Assembly (NCBI RefSeq): GCF_013391415.1 | Contig: NZ_JACAXB010000018.1 | Coordinates: 62,001-126,000, forward strand | Direction: 5' to 3' | DNA: 64,000 nucleotides | Source of the DNA: Aquitalea sp. LB_tupeE | Lineage (GTDB): Bacteria > Pseudomonadota > Gammaproteobacteria > Burkholderiales > Chromobacteriaceae | Part shown: positions 1-7,679 of the stretch, in pieces | Layout: the number at the start of each line of letters is the position of its first letter | Numbering within the stretch: the first letter of the stretch is position 1 | The notes under the pieces: generated by a model | What the model saw: only the letters and a program-made list of their open reading frames with translations | The model's database searches: none | What the model was told of the DNA's origin: nothing | Program-made: the position numbers and the translations under genes

Positions 1-178
1 GTTGCAACAGGGCCGCCACTTCGGCGGTAGTGCCCGGCAGCACCACGGCCAGTGGCTGGCCTTGATAACGACGGCGGTAGTCCAGCGTGAAGGGCGCGGT
101 ATCTTCCGGCAGGGTCAGCACATGGGTCGCACCGACAATGGCCGCAACGGCGTCAAGGAAGTGGGACATCTCAGTCAT
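1..178 (-). CDS. FAD-linked oxidase, N-terminal part (cut by window edge)
   Basis: Only the first 59 or so residues are present; the gene runs off the left edge. The visible part contains LPEDTAPFTLDYRRRY followed by PLAVVLPGTTAEVAALL. This resembles the start of the FAD-binding (PCMH) domain of GlcD/D-2-hydroxyacid dehydrogenase-type oxidases, where a 'VVxPxTTxEVAALV' stretch leads into the flavin site. The start is taken at ATG 178, which overlaps the cupin gene stop by 8 nt (ATGACTGA); a second ATG lies at 169. The overlap suggests translational coupling as the last visible member of the minus-strand operon that begins near 4515. The substrate cannot be told from this fragment. Confidence 0.6.
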   Translation of the reverse strand, partial: MTEMSHFLDAVAAIVGATHVLTLPEDTAPFTLDYRRRYQGQPLAVVLPGTTAEVAALLQ

Positions 179-686
179 GCTCCTGTTGCGCGCGCAAGGC
201 ATCCGGCAGTCCGTCGTGCTCGCCGCGTAACTGGCCTGGGTTGTCATGCCAATGGCGTGGGCCAAGCGCAAGATTGCGCGCGGAGTGCAAAGGATAGTGC
301 AGCTGGTTGTCGTTGCGGTCGCGGTCGCCTACACACAACAGCCGCACATCGTGCGCGGTGTTGTTGAGGAAACTGTGGGCCATGCCGCTGCCAGCGGGAA
401 AGCCCACCGTGTCGCCGGGCTGCAGGCGGTACAGTACGCCATCAAGCCAGACATCCGGCTCGCCTTCCAGCACGTAGACGAATTCGTCTTCGGTTTTTTC
501 CGCATGGGGCCAGGAAGTGCGGCGGCCCGGCGGCAGCAATTCGTGATGAATGCCGATGCGTTGTAGACCAAAAAACTTTCCCAGTGGCGAACCAATGGAC
601 AGCAATTCGCTGCTATCCGGGTAGCTGGCATTGTCCGGTTCTTGCAGTTCGCTCCAGTGTTTGATGCAGGATGGCCGTTCCATCAT
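171..686 (-). CDS. Cupin-domain protein
   Basis: This is a 171-residue single-domain cupin. Motif 1 is seen around residues 60-75 (PHAEKTEDEFVYVLEGE, with His61, acidic residues and Gly75) and motif 2 at 91-104 (GDTVGFPAGSGMAH, ending in His104). Such folds bind a metal or a small ligand; which one is not evident. The start is set at ATG 686 (ATG 683 is also possible), 17 bp after the stop of the upstream GST gene; the longer upstream open frame overlaps GST and is unlikely to be used. The 3' end overlaps the FAD-oxidase start. In the operon it could be a small sugar- or acid-binding enzyme or sensor, but this is inference from position only. Confidence 0.75.
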   Translation of the reverse strand: MMERPSCIKHWSELQEPDNASYPDSSELLSIGSPLGKFFGLQRIGIHHELLPPGRRTSWPHAEKTEDEFVYVLEGEPDVWLDGVLYRLQPGDTVGFPAGSGMAHSFLNNTAHDVRLLCVGDRDRNDNQLHYPLHSARNLALGPRHWHDNPGQLRGEHDGLPDALRAQQEHD

Positions 687-703
687 CTGGCTCCTTACCG
701 CTT

Positions 704-1327
704 TCAGTCCGGAATTTCCGCAGCCATCAGCTCGTCCGGATGCTGCCAGCCCGGCAGCTGGCTGATGCGTTCCAGCCAGCCCGCCACGTGCGGCCAGGCT
801 GTGATATCCAGTCCGGCATCGCCCAGCCACCACAGATAGGCGCTAGCCGACAGGTCGGCAATTGTCAGCGTGCTGCCAATCAGGTAAGCATGCTGGCTCA
901 GCGTGCTTTCCAGCTCGTTCAGGTCGGCCTTCACCCTTTGTTCCAGCCAGGTGCTGACTTCGGCCGGTTGCGGGAAGAATTTGCGCGCCAGTCGCAGGTT
1001 GGGCAGGGAAAAACCAATACGATTGCTTTCCCAGCACAGCCATTCACGCACCAGCTGGCGCTCGCCCGGCGCGCCGTCCAGCCGACCATAGCTATCGGCC
1101 AGCCATTGCAGGATGGCATTGGACTGACACATCGGCGTGCCATCGGCCACCAGTACCGGTACTTCGCCAAAGCGGCTGGCAGCGCGGAAGTCTTCCGGTC
1201 GCTCGCTACGTGGCAAGGCCAGATCCACATGTACGTAATCATGGGAAACATCGGCCAGCATCAGCGCCAGGCGTACTTTATAGCTGTGTCCGGAAAAACA
1301 GTTGCCGTACAGGGTAAGAGTGGTCAT
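704..1327 (-). CDS. Glutathione S-transferase family protein
   Basis: The 207-residue protein has the two-domain GST layout. An N-terminal thioredoxin-like part begins MTTLTLYGNCFSGHSYKVRL. It carries FGEVPVLVADG around residues 53-63, with the cis-proline of the GSH site, and then the QSNAILQWLA helix. An all-helical C-terminal part follows, with LTIADLSASAYLWWL near residue 165. Family members conjugate or isomerise substrates with glutathione; the substrate here is unknown. It lies 36 bp downstream of the ActP-like symporter and just upstream of the cupin, in the same minus-strand operon, suggesting a role in processing an imported organic acid or an aromatic breakdown product (inference). 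Confidence 0.85.
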   Translation of the reverse strand: MTTLTLYGNCFSGHSYKVRLALMLADVSHDYVHVDLALPRSERPEDFRAASRFGEVPVLVADGTPMCQSNAILQWLADSYGRLDGAPGERQLVREWLCWESNRIGFSLPNLRLARKFFPQPAEVSTWLEQRVKADLNELESTLSQHAYLIGSTLTIADLSASAYLWWLGDAGLDITAWPHVAGWLERISQLPGWQHPDELMAAEIPD

Positions 1328-1363
1328 GTCGTAAGGTCTTGTTGTGATGTTGATGATGCTTGT

Positions 1364-2887
1364 TCAGTTGCCGTGGCCAGTGGCAGTGTCTGCGTCTGCC
1401 GCATTGGCGTCAACAGGCTTGACCTGCCGCCAGCCTCTCGATGCCAGCCAGGCGGCAGCAAAGGCGAGGGGGACGCAAAACAAGGCCGGGTTGGCATAAG
1501 GAAACAGCGGGCGTGCATGGCCCAGCATGCCCACCCATACCGCCGGCCCGGTCAGGATGCAAAGCAGGGCGGCCAGCATGCCGCCGTAGCCACCAGCCAG
1601 CACGCCAGCCACTTGCAGCCTTGGCCAGTACAGGCTCAGTAGCAGTACCGGGAAATTGCTGGAAGCGGCAATGGCAAAGGCCAGTCCTACCAGAAAGGCA
1701 ATGTTCAGGTTCTGGAACAGGGTGGACAGTAGTACCGCTACCAGGCCCAGCAACAGGGTGGATAGACGTGACAGCTGCCATTCTTTCTTGGGATCGGCCT
1801 GTCCACGGCATAGCCAGAGCGCGTACAGGTCGTGGCTGATGGTACTGGCACCGCTAAGGGCGAGGCCTGCCACCACGGCCAGAATGGTGGCAAAGGCCAC
1901 CCCGGCAATCAGGGCCTGCAGCCGGCTGCCACCGAGCAGGCTGGCCAGATGCAGCGCTGCCATATTGCCCCCACCCAACAGTTTGCCTGCCGCGTCGTGA
2001 AAGCGGCTTTCTGGCGCCAGTAGAACCAGAGCACCATAGCCAATGATGATGTTGAGGCAGAAGAACAGGCCGATCAGGCAGGTAGCCCAGCCCGCAGAAC
2101 GTCGTGCCGCCGCGCTGTCGGCCACGGTAAAAAAGCGCATCAGCACATGCGGCAGGCCTAGCAGACCAAGGCTGAGCCCCAGCCCCAGCGATAAGGCCTC
2201 CACCGGGTTGGCTAGTGATTTGCCCGGCAGCAACAACTGACCGTGTTCGATTTGCGCGACGCGGGCAAACAAGGCGGGCGCGCTGAAGCCGAAGCGGGAC
2301 AACACGCCCCCTGCCAGCACCAGCGCGCACAGCAGCATCAGCACGGCCTTGACCATCTGAATCCAGCTGGTGGCCAGCATGCCGCCCAGGGCCACCTGTA
2401 TCACCATCAGCATGATCACCAGCCCCACGGCAAACAGATAGGGCAGGCCAAACAGCAATTGCAGCAGCTTGCCCGCACCAACCAGTTGAACGATCAGGTA
2501 GCACACGGTGACGGTCAGCGAGCTGACGATGCCCAGCAGACGGACGCGCGGGTCGTCAAAGCGGCTGTTGAGGACATCTGCCACACTGTAGCGGCCCAGT
2601 GCGCGTAGCTTGTCAGCCAGCAACAGCATCAGGAGGGGCCAGCCGGCCAGCGTACCCACGGCATACACCAGCGAGTCATAACCTTGACCCACATACATGC
2701 CGATGGAGCCAAGAAAGGCCGCCGCCGACAGGTAGTCGCCTGCCAGTGCCAAACCGTTTTGCCAGGCAGGTAACTGCCCGCCCGCAGTGTAAAAATCACC
2801 GGAAGAATGCGTACGTTTGGTTGCAAACACGGTCAACAGCAGGCTTGCGGCGACAAACAGCAGGAAAAACACACTGGCGGCCGTCAT
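1364..2887 (-). CDS. actP: Sodium:solute symporter, ActP-like monocarboxylate permease
   Basis: A 507-residue polytopic inner-membrane protein of the solute:sodium symporter family, with about 13 hydrophobic segments. The start (TKRTHSSGDFYTAGGQLPAWQNGLALAGDYLSAAAFLG, read as separate short motifs) and the preceding DUF485 gene are typical of the acetate/monocarboxylate (ActP/MctP) branch. Its ATG overlaps the DUF485 stop by 4 nt (2884-2887), so the two are translationally coupled. The C terminus is short and polar (DANAADADTATGHGN). The aldehyde dehydrogenase upstream and the GST, cupin and oxidase downstream suggest uptake of a small carboxylate that feeds this operon. The symbol is by family resemblance; the true substrate could be another monocarboxylate. 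Confidence 0.85.
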   Translation of the reverse strand: MTAASVFFLLFVAASLLLTVFATKRTHSSGDFYTAGGQLPAWQNGLALAGDYLSAAAFLGSIGMYVGQGYDSLVYAVGTLAGWPLLMLLLADKLRALGRYSVADVLNSRFDDPRVRLLGIVSSLTVTVCYLIVQLVGAGKLLQLLFGLPYLFAVGLVIMLMVIQVALGGMLATSWIQMVKAVLMLLCALVLAGGVLSRFGFSAPALFARVAQIEHGQLLLPGKSLANPVEALSLGLGLSLGLLGLPHVLMRFFTVADSAAARRSAGWATCLIGLFFCLNIIIGYGALVLLAPESRFHDAAGKLLGGGNMAALHLASLLGGSRLQALIAGVAFATILAVVAGLALSGASTISHDLYALWLCRGQADPKKEWQLSRLSTLLLGLVAVLLSTLFQNLNIAFLVGLAFAIAASSNFPVLLLSLYWPRLQVAGVLAGGYGGMLAALLCILTGPAVWVGMLGHARPLFPYANPALFCVPLAFAAAWLASRGWRQVKPVDANAADADTATGHGN

Positions 2888-3102
2888 GTTGGCTGCTTTC
2901 TATCCTTGATCCAGGCTTGCCACAAGGTAATGGCCAGAAACAGTGCAAACAGCAGCAGGGCCAGAAAGATGCTGCGCGGCCAGCCTGCGATGCTGCCCAC
3001 TAATAACCCTGGGGCACAGGCAATGAGCAGGAAGTAGCCCAGGCAGCACAGCAGTATCAGTACGGCCAGGCTGCCGGGGGAGTGAATGCAAGACTTCATC
3101 AT
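2884..3102 (-). CDS. DUF485 (YjcH-like) small membrane protein
   Basis: A 72-residue protein with two membrane segments (about residues 12-32 and 44-63) and a polar tail (WIKDRKQPT). DUF485 proteins of this size are usually encoded directly before ActP-type symporters, as here, where the stop overlaps the symporter ATG. It is shorter than the roughly 100-residue E. coli YjcH but keeps the two-helix layout. Its function is not established; a role in assembly or activity of the symporter is inferred from the constant pairing. Confidence 0.75.
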   Translation of the reverse strand: MMKSCIHSPGSLAVLILLCCLGYFLLIACAPGLLVGSIAGWPRSIFLALLLFALFLAITLWQAWIKDRKQPT

Positions 3103-3159
3103 AAAGGTATCGCACAGGCAGAAAGCGGCGGCCCGCCAGCAGGCTGTGGCTGGGCGAAA

Positions 3160-4515
3160 TTATTTCTGCCAATAGGTTTTTACATTGACGAATTCGTACA
3201 GGCCGAATTCGGACAATTCCCGGCCATAGCCAGAAGCCTTTACACCACCAAATGGCAAGCGCAAATCAGAGCTGGTATGGCGGTTGATGAACACACTGCC
3301 CACTTCCAGCTGCCGCGCCAGCTCCCAGCCGTGGGCGGTATCGGCGGTGTAGATGGAGGCTCCCAGGCCAAACGGCGTGTCATTGGCCAGCCGGATGGCA
3401 TCGGCCTCATCGTGTGCACGGAGGATGCTGGCTACCGGGCCGAATACTTCTTCGTGATAGACACGACAGCCGGCATGGACGTGATCCAGCACGGTGGCGG
3501 GATAGAAAAAGCCGGGTGCAGGGGGAAGTTGGCCGCCCAGCAGCAGATTGGCTCCCTGATGACAGGCATCCATTACCTGTGCATGCAGGGCTTCGCGCAA
3601 GTCAGCCCGGGTCAGCGGGGACAGTGTGGTGGCGGGGTGGCGCGGGTCGCCAGGGCGCAGTGCGCTGGCAGCGGCGACAAAGGCGGTCACAAATTGCTCC
3701 GCGATTTCCGGCACCACAATCATGCGTTTGGCGGCATTGCAACTTTGCCCGGCATCGCGAAAGCGCGAGTTGACGGCATCTTGCGCCGCGGCCTCGACAT
3801 CGGCATCGGCCAGCACAATGAAGGGATTGCTGCCGCCCAGTTCCAGCACCGTTTTTTTCAGATGCTTGCCGGCCAGACTGGCAATGATGCGCCCGGTATG
3901 GGTGGAACCGGTAAAGGCCACGGCATCGCTGCGCCGGATAGCCTCTTCAACCAGTTCGTGATCTATCCAGGCAATATCCAGACAATCCAGCCCGGCGGCG
4001 TGTACCAGTTCCAGCAATAACTGTGTGCATTGCGGAACCGAGGGAGCCGGTTTGACCAGACAGGTGTTACCTGCCATCAAGGCGGGGACAGCAAAGCGCA
4101 GTAACTGCCAGATCGGATAATTCCACGGCATCACGGCCAGCACACAGCCCAAGGGCTCAAATGCCACGCCGCTCTGGCTGGCTTGGGTCGGAATGGTTTG
4201 TGGTGCCAGCAAGCCAGGTGCCAGCTCTGCGTAATAGCGAATCAACTGGGCCGATTTGTCGATTTCCGCCAGACACTCTGCCGTGCGCTTGCCCACCTCC
4301 AGCGTAACCAGCCCAGCCAGTTGTTCGCGGTGTGCTTCCAGCTGGGTGGCCAGGTGCAATAGCTGTTCGGCACGTTGCGCCACCGGGAGCGAGGCCCAGC
4401 GTGATTGGGCAGCTTTCAGGCGATCCAGGGTATGGTCGAGTTGGTCCCGGCTCCAGCCCGGACGGGTAAACACCACTTCTGCAGTGGCAGGGTTACAGCT
4501 GGTAAAGGCATTCAT
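3160..4515 (-). CDS. NAD(P)-dependent aldehyde dehydrogenase, succinate-semialdehyde type
   Basis: The 451-residue protein has the full ALDH fold. MPWNYP at 129-134 supplies the catalytic Asn132, FTGST at 201-205 the nucleotide-binding turn, LELGGSNPF at 224-232 the general base Glu225, and DAGQSCNAAKR the nucleophile Cys259. The length and the short N terminus fit the succinate-semialdehyde dehydrogenase (Sad/GabD-like) group, which oxidises an aldehyde to its acid; the exact aldehyde is uncertain. It is the first gene of the minus-strand operon, 57 bp ahead of DUF485-actP. A weak promoter and an inverted repeat lie just upstream (4531-4588). Confidence 0.88.
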   Translation of the reverse strand: MNAFTSCNPATAEVVFTRPGWSRDQLDHTLDRLKAAQSRWASLPVAQRAEQLLHLATQLEAHREQLAGLVTLEVGKRTAECLAEIDKSAQLIRYYAELAPGLLAPQTIPTQASQSGVAFEPLGCVLAVMPWNYPIWQLLRFAVPALMAGNTCLVKPAPSVPQCTQLLLELVHAAGLDCLDIAWIDHELVEEAIRRSDAVAFTGSTHTGRIIASLAGKHLKKTVLELGGSNPFIVLADADVEAAAQDAVNSRFRDAGQSCNAAKRMIVVPEIAEQFVTAFVAAASALRPGDPRHPATTLSPLTRADLREALHAQVMDACHQGANLLLGGQLPPAPGFFYPATVLDHVHAGCRVYHEEVFGPVASILRAHDEADAIRLANDTPFGLGASIYTADTAHGWELARQLEVGSVFINRHTSSDLRLPFGGVKASGYGRELSEFGLYEFVNVKTYWQK

Positions 4516-4530
4516 GGCCGGCAGGCAAAG

Positions 4531-4588
4531 GAATCAGCAAGAGCAGGGACTGTAACAAATCGTCCTGGCTTGTGACAGGGTTTTGTCA
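4531..4588 (-). promoter_or_regulatory. Candidate promoter and inverted repeat of the aldehyde dehydrogenase operon
   Basis: On the minus strand, TGTCAC and TACAGT are separated by 17 bp just upstream of the dehydrogenase ATG. The -35-like hexamer is the inner half of an inverted repeat TGACA-N6-TGTCA (4573-4577 and 4584-4588). A repressor or activator could bind there. The hexamers are weak matches, so this is a suggestion only. Confidence 0.3.
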
Positions 4589-4656
4589 TGTTGCCGTGTT
4601 GCTTGTCGGGCAGCGCAAGCAGGTAGGGGGATGGTCGAGGCAGCATGCTCCCTGAC

Positions 4657-4683
4657 AAAAAAAGGCCCCGTGGTGACGGGGCC
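4657..4683 (-). terminator. Rho-independent terminator of cviR
   Basis: GGCCCCG at 4664-4670 and CGGGGCC at 4677-4683 form a 7-bp stem with a 6-nt loop. On the minus strand it is followed by seven U residues (A run 4657-4663). It lies about 170 bp beyond the cviR stop. Confidence 0.85.
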
Positions 4684-4855
4684 GAATCTTTCAGGTGAGT
4701 GCATGGGTCAATCAAAAGAGACTTGCAGATTGAAACACCTCTTGCAATCGCGCAGCTTGTACAAGCACATGACTGCAATTGGTCTGGCGATTCTAACCAG
4801 CTGCTGGTGCAATGTTTACTGGCTTTTAGGCGGTATCTGCCATCTTGCCTGATGC

Positions 4856-5647
4856 TCATGTCACACCAGCAACCGAGGTCAGTCCAAGCTGCAAGCCAAT
4901 CACGATGGCGTGAGTCCGGTTGTTGGCGTTGAGCTTGCGGATGATATTGGCAACATGGAATTTCACCGTACGCTCGCTGATGCCCAGAATGGTGGCAATT
5001 TCCCAGTTGGTCTTGCCATGGCTCATCCAGTGGAAAATGTCGAACTCGCGCTGGGACAGTGGCATGGTGGCAGGTGCTGCCGGGGCCAGATTGGCAACCC
5101 GGCCTGCGGCCTGCCGCAAATGTAGCAGCAGGGCATTCAGCATTTCCGTCAGTTGGCTGTCCTTGCCGATTTCACTGCCAGAAACCGACAGCACGCACAC
5201 CAGGTTCTGGCGCTCGGACAGTGCACTGAAGCTGACGCCATTACCCATGCCAATGGAGCTCAGTTCCTGAATGAACTGTTTTTCCTGTTGTCCCTTGGCG
5301 CGAGAAAACTTGTCCGCCCAGTGGATGGGCCCCTGGCCCATGACCGAGCGCAAGATGGGGTCGCAACTGATGTAGTTTTGATCCATGTAATGCGATACCC
5401 AGTCTTCCGGAAAGCTGACGTTGACTACCTTTTCCACCCGCTGCAGCTGCTGGTGCTGGTTGATGCGGCCCAGGGTGATCACCATGTGCTTGGTGGGCAG
5501 TTGTGTCTGCAAATGGTCCAGATAGAGTTTGAATTCGCTCTCGGTTTCTATCTGTCCTGCATCGTGTATCCATTCCAGCAGGGTTTTCTGGCTGGATGGG
5601 GTCAGGTTGGCCGGTAGTGGCTGCGTGAACGGAAGCTTGCTATGCAT
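4856..5647 (-). CDS. cviR: LuxR-family quorum-sensing regulator, CviR homologue
   Basis: A 263-residue two-domain regulator that looks strikingly like C. violaceum CviR: TLLEWIHDAGQIETE near residue 22, then LSQREFDIFHWMSHGKTNWE and SERTVKFHVANIIRKLNANN in the C-terminal LuxR helix-turn-helix. The acyl-homoserine-lactone pocket residues conserved across the family are present: Trp83, Tyr87, Asp96, Pro97, Trp110 and a Gly in GMGNG (133-137). The position of CviR Tyr80 is Phe79 here. The protein should bind an AHL in the cytoplasm and activate transcription. No luxI-type gene lies beside it in this window, so its signal is made elsewhere or by other cells. It is transcribed away from the LysR gene across a long gap. 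Confidence 0.92.
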   Translation of the reverse strand: MHSKLPFTQPLPANLTPSSQKTLLEWIHDAGQIETESEFKLYLDHLQTQLPTKHMVITLGRINQHQQLQRVEKVVNVSFPEDWVSHYMDQNYISCDPILRSVMGQGPIHWADKFSRAKGQQEKQFIQELSSIGMGNGVSFSALSERQNLVCVLSVSGSEIGKDSQLTEMLNALLLHLRQAAGRVANLAPAAPATMPLSQREFDIFHWMSHGKTNWEIATILGISERTVKFHVANIIRKLNANNRTHAIVIGLQLGLTSVAGVT

Positions 5648-6440
5648 GATGACGTGACCTTCATTTTCGGGTGGTCAGGACGGTGGTCCGCTTGTAACGT
5701 TCCAGCGTTAATCATCAAGAGGTGGCTCCGTGAGACCGTGCCTGGCTCCATTGTGATGGTTGCTGGTTGATCTGGAGTGTATTAAGCACTTGGCAAGTGA
5801 AACCAGTAGGCAGGATGCCAAGTAGAGCGATCGGCATGCTGAATAAGTAATTTCTCTGTACTTACTGGGATTTGGCAGAAATTTCTGGCTGTTTTGAACG
5901 GATTTTCTGGCAATTCAAACGATTCCTGCATGGATTGCAGCGTCTCTTTCCTTGCTGCTCGTGCTCGAGATGTGGATGCAACTCGCTGTGCTCTTGATCA
6001 AAAGCATGGCGAGTGAATGGCTGAGGGGTGCAAGATGCCACAACGAGTCATGTACATGAACTCGGCCAGCACAGCGCGTCGATGGACGCACTGTTTGTAA
6101 AGTCTTGATCACAAGATTGTTGCCAAGCCTGTTTTCCCTGCTATCACTTGATGGATACGCTTGGAAATTTGACCAGAAATAATGTGTTTATTTTTGAAAG
6201 TGAAGGTCGATTCTGCTGTGCCTGGACGGGCAGACAGAAGCTGTATGTGAAATTTGAAACAAAATACTGGCATTTCAGCGCGTAAAGGAAACTCAAACTT
6301 CATTATTCACTGGAACTGGTGTACGCTTTTTAAAGAAGAACTACTTAATAATGAAGCTGGCAAATCATGTGGCTGGGGCGGGGATGATCTTCATCAAAGC
6401 AGCCATGTGGGTTCAATGCCGCTCAGGGAACGTTTCTGCT
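5648..6440. other. Long AT-rich intergenic region between cviR and the lysR gene
   Basis: This 790-bp divergent gap has no open frame that looks coding; those present are short, of odd composition and resemble nothing known. It is much AT-richer than the flanks. It must hold the promoters of both cviR (minus) and the LysR gene (plus). The clearest element is a perfect 13-bp dyad at 5787-5799, listed separately. Confidence 0.5.
5787..5823. promoter_or_regulatory. Perfect dyad CACTTGGCAAGTG with repeated half-site
   Basis: CACTTG-G-CAAGTG at 5787-5799 is a perfect 13-bp palindrome. The arm ACTTGGCA recurs inverted as TGCCAAGT at 5816-5823. The group lies about 140 bp upstream of the cviR ATG, between two divergent regulator genes. 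This is the form of a dimeric regulator's operator with an accessory half-site. It does not match the C. violaceum CviR box (CTG-N10-CAG type) as I remember it. Confidence 0.4.
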
Positions 6441-7406
6441 ATGGATACTTTAAAAGCTTTGATGGTCTTCATGACCACCGCCGAGAACGGCAGTTTCTCG
6501 GATGCTGCAAGAAAACTCGGAGTATCGCCGGCGGCTATCAGTCAAAGCATTGCCCGACTGGAGCAGGAGCTGGAGGTGCGTCTGTTTAACCGGACCACCA
6601 GGCAGTTGACACTGACCGAGGATGGGCGTCGTTTTTACGCCCAGTGCCGCGGGCCTGTGAACAATCTGGATTCGGCCATCAACCAGCTCAAAGCCAGTCG
6701 TGACGAGCCGGCCGGCCATCTGCGCGTGAGCATGCCCAACTCTTTTGGACGTCGTTTCATTCTCCCCATCATGGGCGAATTTTGCGAACGCTATCCCAAG
6801 GTCAGGGTGTTTTTTGGCCTGGACGACCACTTCAGCGATTTGATCGAAGATGGTTATGATGTCGGCGTGCGGATCGGCATGATGCCGGACAGTCGCATGG
6901 TGGCGCGCAACCTGGCGCAGATTCCGCAGTATGTGGTGGCTTCGCCTGAGTACTGGGACAAGCATGGTCGCCCGGAAACCACGGAAGAATTGAGCAATCA
7001 CGATTGCATCAACTTCCAGTTTCCAACCTCCGGCCGTCTGTACAAGTGGGAATTCGACCGTCGCGGCGAACGCATTCCGCTGGAAGTGACGGGTACGTAT
7101 ACCCTGAACGAGATGGAAGCCGTGTGCGAGCTGGCCCGTCTGGGCATGGGTGTGGCACAGCTGCCGGGGCACGAGGTGGTGCACCTGATCCGCAGTGGTG
7201 AGCTGGAGCCGGTGCTGACCGATGTGGTGTCGCTGGAACGTTCCATTTACATCTGCTTCCCGCATCGCGACCACATTGCGCCGCGTACCCGTGTGTTTGT
7301 CGATTTCGTGGTGGAAAAACTGGCGGATCACCCGGATATCATGGCCGATCTGCCGGGGCTGGATTTGTCCGCCAAGCGCAAGGCAGCGGCGCAGCTCATG
7401 GGCTGA
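6441..7406 (+). CDS. LysR-family transcriptional regulator
   Basis: A 321-residue LTTR. The N-terminal winged helix-turn-helix begins MDTLKALMVFMTTAENGSFSDAARKLG and continues ISQSIARLEQELEVRLFNRT. The effector domain (about 90-300) has the usual two-lobe pattern, with HLRVSMPNSFGRRFILP at the hinge. Start ATG 6441 gives the canonical LTTR N terminus; the open frame extends upstream to 6351, but the added residues are atypical. The closest style is the CrgA/AaeR-like group ('S..RLEQEL..RLFNRTTR'). The target is not evident: the divergent neighbour is cviR, about 790 bp away. A strong terminator follows at 7433. Confidence 0.88.
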   Translation: MDTLKALMVFMTTAENGSFSDAARKLGVSPAAISQSIARLEQELEVRLFNRTTRQLTLTEDGRRFYAQCRGPVNNLDSAINQLKASRDEPAGHLRVSMPNSFGRRFILPIMGEFCERYPKVRVFFGLDDHFSDLIEDGYDVGVRIGMMPDSRMVARNLAQIPQYVVASPEYWDKHGRPETTEELSNHDCINFQFPTSGRLYKWEFDRRGERIPLEVTGTYTLNEMEAVCELARLGMGVAQLPGHEVVHLIRSGELEPVLTDVVSLERSIYICFPHRDHIAPRTRVFVDFVVEKLADHPDIMADLPGLDLSAKRKAAAQLMG

Positions 7407-7432
7407 TGCCCCGAGTCTGTTTGCTAATAAAC

Positions 7433-7456
7433 AAAGCCCGGCCTGTGCCGGGCTTT
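7433..7456 (+). terminator. Rho-independent terminator of the lysR gene
   Basis: AAAGCCCGGC (7433-7442), a CTGT loop and GCCGGGCTTT (7447-7456) form a 10-bp perfect stem ending in three U. It lies 27 bp past the LysR stop. The core is repeated almost identically at 7635-7657. Confidence 0.8.
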
Positions 7457-7634
7457 CTGCTTGTTGACAAACCTTCTCTCGCTTTCTGCAAAGAAAGCGG
7501 GGCTCCCTTGCAGGGCAAGGGCGGGGGAAAAGGGGAATAGATGGGAAGGCTGTGGATGCAAGCAGTAAGTCGGGAGACCCGGCTTTGCCGGGGCCAGTAC
7601 AAGAGCACCAAATAACTTTGTCAGCAGCCTGAAG
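7457..7634. other. Spacer between two near-identical terminators, no gene seen
   Basis: The 178 bp between the paired hairpins holds no supported open reading frame. It contains purine-rich GC tracts and a small CCGGC-TTTG-CCGG-type hairpin near 7580-7600. It could be a remnant of a duplication or a short untranslated RNA ended by the second terminator; nothing in the sequence decides. Confidence 0.3.
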
Positions 7635-7657
7635 GCCCGGCCTGTGCCGGGCTTTTT
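7635..7657 (+). terminator. Second copy of the GCCCGGC-CTGT-GCCGGGC terminator
   Basis: GCCCGGC (7635-7641), loop CTGT and GCCGGGC (7646-7652) are followed by five T. The stem and loop are identical to the terminator at 7433-7456 and point the same way, although the only nearby gene on this side, ubiT, is on the other strand. It would stop plus-strand transcripts from entering ubiUVT antisense. Confidence 0.75.
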
Positions 7658-7679
7658 GCTGTTTGTCTGTCAGGCCCGT

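Larger units (their letters stand above)
4516..4855. other. Intergenic region between the aldehyde dehydrogenase gene and cviR
   Basis: There is no convincing gene in this 340-bp gap. It contains the operon promoter region at one end and the cviR terminator (4657-4683). The stretch between the terminator and the cviR stop is AT-richer. In C. violaceum the autoinducer synthase gene cviI lies at the 3' end of cviR and overlaps it; nothing resembling LuxI-type sequence was recognised here on either strand. Confidence 0.5.

Noticed and set aside
4512-4859. A 115-codon open frame on the minus strand in the gap between the aldehyde dehydrogenase and cviR
   Set aside because: It runs through the cviR terminator, has a composition unlike its neighbours and no recognisable motif.
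4699-4932. Possible remnant of cviI overlapping the cviR 3' end on the plus strand
   Set aside because: The translated sequence shows no LuxI-type motif; without an alignment it cannot be called a relic.
5915-6303. Two short minus-strand open frames in the cviR-lysR gap
   Set aside because: They have no ribosome-binding site, no family look, and AT-rich random-like content.
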